Positions 57,133-64,000 of a DNA stretch of 64,000 nucleotides are shown in pieces. How positions within the stretch are numbered: the stretch's first letter is position 1; each line of letters begins with the position of its first letter. Made by a program: the position numbers and the translations under genes. Below the pieces are notes generated by a model. That model did not search any database and had not been told where the DNA came from. It was given only the letters and a program-made list of their open reading frames with translations. Source of the stretch: Serripes groenlandicus (Eukaryota; Mollusca; Bivalvia; Cardiida; Cardiidae); assembly GCA_031761405.1 (NCBI GenBank), contig JASEVX010000003.1, forward strand, positions 110,251,543 through 110,315,542, given 5' to 3'.

Positions 57133-57283
57133 TTAACCGTTTCTTATATATATAATTTCTCCTGTTGCCACATTCAGCTTTTCTGGAATAATTATACCAT
57201 CATTTATAGAGATTTTCTATAGTTTTGCTTTAAAGTTGTCACGGTCGTCTGCTGCCGATTTGTTGTATGTGGGAAGGGGTTAG
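57133..57283 (+). mobile_element. MITE family B, internally deleted
   Basis: TTAA (57133-57136) then CCGTTTCTTATATATA, jumping to the mid-element 'atttctcctgttgccaca', with a normal right half to TATGTGGGAAGGGG and TTAG. The left arm is largely missing. Confidence 0.65.
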
Positions 57284-57292
57284 TAAGTACGG

Positions 57293-57765
57293 TACCATTT
57301 GATACAAAGGGAATTTTAGTTTCGTAAATCATCCGTTTAATGGTGAAGATAAGTATCAAATAGTTTTCAACAGAGTTTCAAAAAATGTGAAACAAAAAAA
57401 TGTACCGGTCGACCCAAACTATTCCACTGATAGTGGTAGAGCGTGGGCCCATTAAAATAAAAGTCCTTTGATGCAGGTCGACACATAAACACAATTATGT
57501 AAAATTAACTTCTGATTGAAACTCAAATGATATGAAATCGGTAACAATATTATCATACCTTTTACTATGAATGCAATGAAACTAGCTGCCAAAATCGACC
57601 GCATTTTTCAATTACAAAAGTTACAATAGTTAAAATCCGACATTAATTTCCGTTGATGAGTGAAATTAAAAGTCGATAACGGAAATGACACAGCACTTCG
57701 GGAAAAAAATCAAATAGTTCAACAATACCACACGCGACATTTGGCACAAACGAGAACATGTTGAT
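57293..57765. other. No gene seen; possible SINE head
   Basis: 'actgatagtggtagagcgtg' (57427) resembles a tRNA A-box region and 'tgatgcaggtcgacac' (57469) could be a decayed B box. Otherwise AT-rich. Confidence 0.35.
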
Positions 57766-58578
57766 GTAATCCTTTCCCACATATAGACGCTTTCTAACTC
57801 CCACATATAGACGCTTTCTAACTCCCACATTTAGACGCTTTCTGACTCCCACATTTAGAAGCTCTCTGACTTCCACATATACTGATATAGACGCGTTCTG
57901 ACTCCCACATATAGACGCTTTCTGACTCCCACATTTAGACGCTTTCTAACTCCCACATTTAGAAGCTTTCCGACTCCCACATATAGACGCTTTCTGACTC
58001 CCACATATAGACGCTTTCTGACTCCCACATTTAGAAACTTTCTGACTCCCACATATAGACCCTTTCTGACTCCCACATTTAGACGCTTTCTGACTCCCAC
58101 ATATAGACGCTTTTTGACTCCCACATTTAGACGCTTTCTGACTCCCACATATAGACGTTTTCTGACTCCCACATATAGACGCTTTCTAACTCCCACATAT
58201 AGACGCTTTCTGACTCCCACATTTAGACGCTTTCTGACTCCCACATTTAGACGCTTTCTGACTCGCACATATAGACGCTTTCTGACTCCCACATTTAGAC
58301 GCTTTCTGACTTCCACATATAGACGCATTCTGACTCCCACATATAGACGCTTTCTGAGTCCCACATATAAAAGCTTTCTGACGCCTCCGCAGCAGGCGAC
58401 TTTTGAAAACACTGACACAGAAGAAGAAATTGCTCAAAACGAGCAATTTCTTCTTTTGCCACAATATTTTCATCTCATTTTAGTAATTATACCAACATTT
58501 ATAGAGCTTTTCCGTGTTTTTGCCAAGATGTTTACAAAGTCGTTTGCTGCAGACTCGTTGTATGTGGGAAAGTGTTAA
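57766..58578 (+). mobile_element. MITE family B expanded by an internal minisatellite
   Basis: Left GTAA then TCCTTTCCCACATATAGACG; right TATGTGGGAAAGTG then TTAA (58575-58578). The first 24 bp after CCTT are repeated about 25 times before the element resumes at 'gacgcctccgcagcaggcga'. The hairpin GAAGAAATTGCTCaaaacGAGCAATTTCTTC is perfect, so the rest of the element is well preserved. Confidence 0.93.
57775..58382 (+). repeat. 24-bp minisatellite derived from MITE-B terminus
   Basis: About 25 units of 'tcccacatatagacgctttc' plus 'tgac', with main variants cacatttagacgc and tctaac. One unit has a 6-bp insertion near 57885. Since 24 is a multiple of three, frames stay open on both strands (repeated VGVRKRLY / RRFLTPTY); I regard these as by-products. 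Confidence 0.95.
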
Positions 58579-58629
58579 AACAGAAGCAACGTTCCGTTCC
58601 TTGATAATCGACGGCTGGAGGAGTAAATA

Positions 58630-58690
58630 TGATTGGTGTTGTTGTTGGTTGGCGTTGTTTACCCTCGCGCTCGGCATTAATGTAAATATG
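58630..58690 (-). repeat. Short dispersed repeat O, second copy
   Basis: 'ttggcgttgtttaccctcgc' followed by 'gctcggcatta' is the reverse complement of 12018-12060. Confidence 0.6.
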
Positions 58691-58759
58691 AATAACTGAT
58701 ACCATGTTTTATAGTTTGTTTATGGCCACCATCGTTGTTCAAAGGTACAAATGATGCAT

Positions 58760-58870
58760 TTACGATAAGTGGACACAAGGTTCGATCCCTGTAAGAGGGC
58801 ACGTATGGCCCGAGTGTCCGGTGTTCGTGTGACAACTGTGTGAATCGTCGTTATAAGATGAAAAAGAAGC
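58760..58870 (+). mobile_element. SINE fragment
   Basis: 'aaggttcgatccctgtaaga' is a good B box. What follows ('gtccggtgttcgtgtgacaa', 'atcgtcgttataagatgaaa') looks like a SINE body. The A box is not found. Confidence 0.45.
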
Positions 58871-58894
58871 ATTTAGGACGACACCTCGTCTTCG

Positions 58895-59306
58895 TTGACC
58901 CTTTCCCACATATGACAAGACTGCAGAAAACGACTTTGAAAACATATTGGCAAACATGTGAAATATCTCCATAAATGAGAATTTAATCTTAACCCTTTCC
59001 CTCATATAGACGCTTCTGACGCCTCTGCAGCAGACATCTTTTTGAAAACATGGTGATAAAAGAAGAAATTGCTCAAAACGAGCAATTTCTCCTTTTGCCA
59101 CAATAGTTTCCACTTTTAGTCATAGGTTTACCATTTAATTAAAGAGATTTTTTCTGTTTATTGACTTAATATGTTCAAAGTCGTCTGCTGTATAATTGTC
59201 GTATGAGGGAAAGGGTTAAATAGAGTTGAAAATATTGCGCCACATTATTTTCAAAAGTTGTCTGCTGCAAATGTGTTGGAATGCGTCTGCAATTTGGAAA
59301 GGCTGA
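58895..59306 (-). mobile_element. MITE family B, older copy split by a younger one
   Basis: Left TTGA then CCCTTTCCCACATATGACAA to 'aatgagaatttaatc'. After the inserted copy it resumes 'atagagttgaaaatattgcg' and ends 'caatttggaaagg' CTGA at 59303-59306. Joined order matches other minus-oriented family B copies such as 35135-35368. Confidence 0.8.
58989..59219 (+). mobile_element. MITE family B, nested in MITE-B, TTAA both sides
   Basis: 231 bp, TTAA at 58989-58992 and 59216-59219. Perfect ends CCCTTTCCCTCATA / TATGAGGGAAAGGG, and hairpin GAAATTGCTCaaaacGAGCAATTTC. Better preserved than the copy it interrupts. Confidence 0.93.
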
Positions 59307-59332
59307 AGTGACACAGAACTCACGTTTAACAT

Positions 59333-59512
59333 TTTGTTTGTTTGTTATATTGGGGGTTTATTTCATTGTTAACGGTAGTTCAGTCATATCTAGGCGAACA
59401 CTTATACATGATCCCTCAAACCAGTACTTGGTTAGGACATTTGCTTTGCACATAGGCACTCCATCATAGCCGCTGCGAGCTGGGATCGAACCCAGGACGC
59501 TGGGTCAAAAAT
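59333..59512 (-). mobile_element. SINE with tRNA-like head
   Basis: Plus strand 'ttgtttgtttgttatattgg' is the tail side, 'cagtcatatctaggcg' the 3' block, and 'gctgggatcgaacccaggac' the complement of a good B box. The A box is weak. Confidence 0.7.
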
Positions 59513-59549
59513 TCGCGACTCTATTTACATGATTTTGGTGAAATCCTCT

Positions 59550-59682
59550 GGGCAATCAGTGGCACGTATACCCCTATCTAAATGGTCACAATACCAACTA
59601 GACACTTACACAGGAAACACCGTGATATAACTGAAACACTGTTGAAATGGGCGTCAAACACCACACAAACAAACAAACGAAT
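59550..59682 (+). mobile_element. SINE 3' part (family F-like)
   Basis: 'aggaaacaccgtgatataac', 'ctgaaacactgttgaaat' and a tail 'caccacacaaacaaacaaac'. The head is not recognised. It follows the opposite-strand SINE by about 40 bp. Confidence 0.65.
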
Positions 59683-60135
59683 CTTTCAAAATGAGCTGTC
59701 GCCATCTCTTGACTGAACAGTCAATGAAGAATATTTTGCTATATGATACACGTATATGTATTGTCTTATACAAAAACACGTATCTTATCATTTACATACA
59801 AACATTTCCATAAACAAATTTATACGAGAACCTCAAATAGTAATTCGATATAACTTGAAGTTGCTTGATGTTAACATAACCCGAATTAGCTGATGCTAAA
59901 TGAAGTAATTGGATTTAACAATACACGCCAAAACTTCAAGCAGTATGTATATATAACAACTGTTGAAAGATGTCGCTATAAATACTATATTCATACTATA
60001 CATCATTTACTTCATAGATCATCTGATTCAGATGATCTGAAGGTTATAATATGTGAGTAATGGCTATTTACATACATACAAACCAGATGAGAACGTATAT
60101 TAACTAACTCTCCCCGTTTAACCTGCGACAATTGA
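59683..60135. other. No gene seen
   Basis: AT-rich DNA leading up to the LINE relic. The 5' edge of that relic could lie slightly left of 60136. Confidence 0.4.
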
Positions 60136-61264
60136 ATGCTCATTATTGATGAATCGCAAGCTGGGTTTAGATCGGGATATTCAACTACGAAGAACAATGT
60201 TATTCTAAAGTCATTAACACAGAAGTATTTATCAAAAGATTTTACTGTTTATTCATTGATTTTGCAAAAAGCATTCGATAGTATTCAACATAGAAAACTG
60301 TGGGATGCCTTTGCAAGAAACAATATCAACGTTTCAACTTTTTCCGATACTGTCATTGCATTACAAAGGCAAATCGATAGTATCGATCAATTTTGTACAT
60401 CCACACATTTGAATCTTAATCTAGATAAATCTAAAGTCATTGTCTTCCGTAGTGGTGGAATACTTAAACAGACTGAACAATGGTACTATAAAGGAAAACA
60501 AATGGAGACTGTACCTTTCTATAAATATCTGGGTCTTTATATCATCTTAATGGAAAAACCATTAGAAACATTGTCACAATAAGCGATGAAATCATTATTT
60601 CATATATTTCGATTTCAGCATTTGTATGGAAGACTAGACCCTTTAGATGCTTTCAAAATTTGTTTTACTACTGTTAAGCCTATTCTATGCTATGGGCAAA
60701 CTGTATACACAATCTCCAGTTTATTCATGGATTTGGGTATGTATGAATTTCACAAGACATAGGTAACGATGGTCTATTTATTAAGCATTTTAAATAACGG
60801 ATTCAAGATTTTGCTACTTACAAAAATGGCATATGGATAAAAACAATGCGGGAAAAGGACAACATTACAAACATTTCAAATCATTATTAAATCCAGTGCT
60901 ATATTTAAATTCATTTTTACCTTTCTCCTTACGCAGGATATATAGTAACGTTAGATGCTCTAACCATGACCTTATGATAGAGAGAGGTAGACACCTATCG
61001 ATTGCAAGAAATTACCGTTTTTGTCCTTTTTTTTTGTTTGATAAAAATATGTACATTATTGGAGATGAGTTTCACTTCTTTTACGAATGTCCTACATATG
61101 ACGATTTCAGAGACATTTATTTTAACGTATCCTGGATAAACAACAAGACTCTTGACAAATGTTATGCAATATTAAATACAAATATCCAGTCTGAAGTATA
61201 CAATATTGCAAAATTCATTCAGAGCGCATTCAAACTAAGAAGTGAGACTCTTTCAATACCTTAA
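60136..61264 (+). pseudogene. LINE reverse transcriptase, internally deleted relic
   Basis: The first frame (60136-60582) begins with ESQAGFRSGYSTTKNNVILK, a well-known segment before RT motif A, then KAFDSIQHRKLWDAF. The expected first catalytic Asp region just before KAFD is lost (SLILQKAFD). After 'ARNNINVS' the sequence jumps to DTVIALQRQIDSIDQFC, which normally follows the FADD motif, so the segment with the QG..LSP and FADD motifs is deleted. LNLNLDKSKVIVFRSGG and YKYLGLY follow. A decayed middle (60583-60832) includes 'KPILCYGQTVY', and a last frame (60833-61264) has FPF-type residues and GDEFHFFYECPTYDDFRDIY, the C-terminal Cys/His zone. It is a different family from 51446-53040. Not functional. 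Confidence 0.88.
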
Positions 61265-61961
61265 TAATTGTTTAAGCTTCAAATGTCAGTGTTATAATGT
61301 ATTTCATCACTCCCTGTTGTATCTGGCTCAATGGATAAATCAGCTTCATGCACAATATACTGTATGTTAAACACGTTTCCCCTGTTTAATAATTATTAGT
61401 ATTTTTTATCTGGGAAGACTAGTGTGTGGTGTATTGGTACGGACTACCACAGTTAGGAGAAATGGCTTACTTAATCAAATAAAAATACTGTGAAAAACCA
61501 CATTGAACTCCTATACATATAACAATCAATCACATGATCCAGTATGTTGGTGGTGTGCGTTGTTCTTTCGTCGCAATGTGGAACTACGTGTCCAATCATC
61601 GTAGTCGTTATCAGTTTGACCTTTTCAGAATCATTCTATTATTGTGTTTATGAACAGCTATGTGCGCATTGATTTAAGAGAGAAAACAGCAAAAGATATT
61701 GCACACATTGAATAGATAAACATGTGGCGCTTAAATAGAACTGTTACGATAGTTTATCGCGAAAACGGTACATTAAATTCGCATTAACGTGGACTGGTGT
61801 AATTCCAATTGTGTCGAGTAGTTTGAACTCTTTTGCAAATCATCATGATTTGACTTGTATGTAACTGCCATTCCTAGCGTGTACCTTCTTCTCAACGATT
61901 GTGTTTACGGAAAATGCTGGCTTTAATCAGTCCTTGTAATGACACTCACCTTTGGCATCAT
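61265..61961. other. No gene seen; LINE 3' end not placed
   Basis: The first 100 bases may be the 3' untranslated region of the LINE relic. No tail repeat is found. The rest is AT-rich and unrecognised. Confidence 0.4.
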
Positions 61962-62058
61962 TTAACCCTTTCCCGAATGCAATAAATCTGCAGCGGACAA
62001 CTTTGAAATATGTGGACCAAAAAAGTGAAAAACGTCTTTAAGTGGATGTTTACATACG
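61962..62058 (-). mobile_element. MITE family B, end fragment
   Basis: TTAA (61962-61965), CCCTTTCCCGAATGCAATAA, 'tctgcagcggacaactttga', then lost after 'gtgaaaaacgtctttaag'. Confidence 0.7.
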
Positions 62059-62234
62059 TACATGTACACTAGGGAAAAAAGTTAAACTAATAGTATTCGT
62101 TGCAGATTCGAGCGAGTATGTGAAGTGTAGCCAGACTAGAGTTAGACCAATATCTCTTTCAATTATATCAATCCAACTTTGTTTATTGATGCATCTGCTT
62201 ACAGTGAGGATTCAGGCGAGTAATTCGTAATATA

Positions 62235-62452
62235 AGCCGTCCGGCGAGAAAACCAGCATTGTGGACTCTGCGTAAAGTATCGACCCGGATCAGCCTAAGC
62301 ATGCCGCGCAGGCTTACCCGGTTATACACCTTTTGCTTCCTGTAGATTTTCTGTTTCAGGAATCATTACTCTATACCTCTATTCCCCCGAGACGGAATGT
62401 GTCGGCCCGGATCAGTCTGCGCAGGCTGATCTGGTTCGATACACTACGCAGG
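62235..62452 (+). mobile_element. MITE family A, 3'-truncated
   Basis: Left AGCCGTCCGGCGAGAAAACC with a complete core. The copy ends at 'gatacactacgcaggc' without the right terminus and is shortened in the second arm. Confidence 0.83.
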
Positions 62453-62525
62453 CAGTGTATCCCACTTGTGTAATGCTAATATGAGCTAGTTCAGGAGAAA
62501 ATATGCACGTTTGCTTTTCTGAAAA

Positions 62526-62692
62526 GTATATATCCAGATCATCATGTGCATCCACATTGTCTGTTCAAGATTTACACGTTTCACATATAACGTTCACAGG
62601 CGTCTTAGAAAAAATGATGTCGACTTGTGTTGGATCTGATAAGACTGTGCAGGTGGACAAGATGATCTGAGCCTACACTGTTCCGAAATGCC
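62526..62692 (+). repeat. Dispersed repeat J, copy 3
   Basis: 'tatatccagatcatcatgtg', 'catccacattgtctg', 'gacttgtgttggatctgata' and 'caggtggacaagatgatctg' match 5485-5643 and 26342-26430. Confidence 0.55.
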
Positions 62693-62726
62693 AACTAGTA
62701 CCGTTAGGGTTAGTACTAGTACCGTT

Positions 62727-62755
62727 AGGGGATAGAGGTATAGAGTAATGATTCC
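62727..62755 (-). mobile_element. MITE family A, core scrap
   Basis: 'ggggatagaggtatagagta' followed by 'atgattcct' matches the middle of reverse-oriented family A copies and nothing more. It is preceded by a short direct repeat 'tagtaccgttagg'. Confidence 0.6.
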
Positions 62756-62788
62756 TACATGACAATGCACTAATTCATATGTCCATAA

Positions 62789-62967
62789 TCACATACAGAC
62801 GCTTTTCGACACCTCTACAGCAGACGACTTTTGAAAAAAATAGTTTGACAAAAGGAGTAATTGCTCAAAACGAGCAATTTCTCCTTTTATCACAGTGTTT
62901 TCAAATTCATTCAATTATTGTACCATTCGTTTTAGATATTTTTCACATTTTTCCAAAATGTGCCAAA
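62789..62967 (+). mobile_element. MITE family B, 3'-truncated at poly-G
   Basis: 'atcacatacagacgcttttc', hairpin AATTGCTCaaaacGAGCAATT within 'aaaggag ... ctccttt', then the mid-right half up to 'ccaaaatgtgccaaa', where a poly-G run begins. Both terminal ends are missing. Confidence 0.8.
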
Positions 62968-62990
62968 GGGGGGGGGGGGGGGGGGGGGGG
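62968..62990 (+). repeat. Poly-G homopolymer
   Basis: About 23 consecutive G at the point where the family B copy is cut. The length, and possibly the join, may be unreliable. Confidence 0.9.
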
Positions 62991-63579
62991 TGTCATGAAG
63001 GCCCCAAACCGCTTGAGGTGGCTCGTGTTTGACTTAGGGTTTACTGTACTAGGACAACATGATCACTGCGATCAACACACATAAACAATGAGCAATTTAT
63101 ATTTGTATATATGGTTTTTTTTACAAAGAATAATATAAATAGAAAGCATCGAAAGGAAATATTAGGACACTTAGGCAATTATTTTCAAAGAAAGTTCGAA
63201 TTTCATATTGCAACCAAAACATAAGTCTTGAAGGTTTGAATCTGGCCCGTACTTGTGCTAACTTGAATCATACTGTATATAATAGTTCTTCGAGATTTTC
63301 TTTAAATCAACACGTAACAATTGTTGGCTTTATCTGTGACAAACGCTTATAAAATGACAAAAAGTCACCAGTATGCATGTTTGGGCCATAAAACAACCAA
63401 AGAAAAGATTTAATTTCTTGAAAATACCAGTGTTTATGGTAAACCTCCTGTTAGCGGATTTATTTGGAAAACTTACTGGTCGTTGAAATAGCCTGACGAC
63501 TTCTGATAACACGCCTCCTTTAATGTATGTTTGATAAACACAGCCAAACAGTTCTTGGGACAGCAACAGATTGTGTCGC
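62991..63579. other. No gene seen
   Basis: AT-rich DNA after the poly-G run, without recognised elements. Confidence 0.4.
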
Positions 63580-63583
63580 ATCT

Positions 63584-63817
63584 GAGACGTCCCACGAGAA
63601 AACCAACAGTATGGACTCTGCATAATGTATCGACCCAGATCAGCCTGCGCAGTCCGCACAGACTGATCCGGGCCGACAAATTCCGTCTCAGATGGATAGA
63701 GGTATCCACAGGAGGCAACAAGTGTCTATCCGGATAAGCCTGCGCGGCATGTTTAGGCTGATCCGGGTCGAAACTTTACAAAGAGTCCACAATATTGGTT
63801 TTCTCGCGGGACGACTC
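63584..63817 (-). mobile_element. MITE family A, short copy with ATCT flanks
   Basis: Ends GAGACGTCCCACGAGAAAAC and CTCGCGGGACGACTC. The same G-to-A type change occurs in both outer ends. ATCT flanks both sides (63580-63583 and 63818-63821). About 35 bp of the core (the 'gaatcattactc' part) is deleted. Confidence 0.9.
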
Positions 63818-63843
63818 ATCTCTTCTGGAACGTATATTAAGTA

Positions 63844-64000
63844 TTAACCATTTCCCATTTACAACAAGTCTGTAGCAGACTAGTGGAGGAAACATACAGA
63901 CACAACATGTCAATGTTCATAATGAAAGTGTAATTGTTGAATATACATGTAGTTGAAAACATTATGGCAAAAAGGAAGATTAGCTCGCCTTTGCCTTTTG
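63844..64000 (-). mobile_element. MITE family B, cut by window end
   Basis: TTAA (63844-63847), CCATTTCCCATTTACAACAA, 'gtctgtagcagactag', 'gtgtaattgttgaatatac' and 'tgaaaacattatggcaaaaa'. It continues beyond base 64000. Confidence 0.75.

Noticed and set aside
57855..58578. 187- and 154-codon frames of 8-residue repeats (VGVRKRLY, RRFLTPTY)
   Set aside because: They are by-products of the 24-bp array, open on both strands because 24 is divisible by three; no start context or neighbouring exon.
58760..59113. 117-codon minus-strand frame with 'EIARFEQFLLLSPCFQK'
   Set aside because: Recurring translation of the family B hairpin region, seen at several other copies; not a gene.

Overview
This window looks like non-coding, repeat-rich nuclear DNA from an invertebrate animal. 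A bivalve mollusc is my best guess, inferred from the tRNA-headed SINEs with the internal 'aacgccgttttcaac ... atatcacggcg' block, the many short foldback elements and the AT-rich background. That assignment rests on recognition and has not been tested by a search. I find no intact host protein gene, rRNA, genuine tRNA, CRISPR array or bacterial feature. Most short open frames here are repeat sequence read through by chance.

The window is a mosaic of interspersed and tandem repeats. I gave the families letters for use here only. (A) A foldback MITE of about 250 bp with 27-bp ends (GAGCCGTCCCGCGAG...), at 17 loci, three of which are tandem dimers or trimers. (B) A TTAA-flanked MITE of about 230 bp with ends CCCTTTCCC and a central hairpin, in about 30 copies or fragments. 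(C) A related TTAA-flanked family of about 210 bp, three copies. (D) A 247-bp family with 30-bp ends, two copies. (H) A 300-360 bp family with AGGTGCTGAACTCC ends, three copies. (I, J, M, N, O) Smaller dispersed families. (E, F) Several SINE families, five copies of which have visible target-site duplications of 11-15 bp. There are four non-LTR retrotransposon relics: 51446-53040 (+), 60136-61264 (+), 25264-25541 (-), and a 3' tail only at 21024-21084.

Tandem arrays lie at 14572-16743 (37-40 bp unit), 18937-19266 (GA), 20301-21250 (41-42 bp), 26962-27591 (41 bp), 53545-53985 (31 bp) and 57775-58382 (24 bp). The last has grown out of the terminal repeat of a family B element.

The only short frame that might belong to a real non-LINE gene is 42129-42254. 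It resembles the N-terminus of Crypton/DUF3504-type recombinase-related proteins and sits directly beside a near-perfect 149-bp palindrome.

The main interest is how the elements are nested and structured: B inside B at a TTAA, a TA-flanked MITE inside A, a SINE inside a SINE, A inside two other repeats, A multimers sharing one junction at several loci, and paired (compensatory) base changes in the central hairpin of family B.
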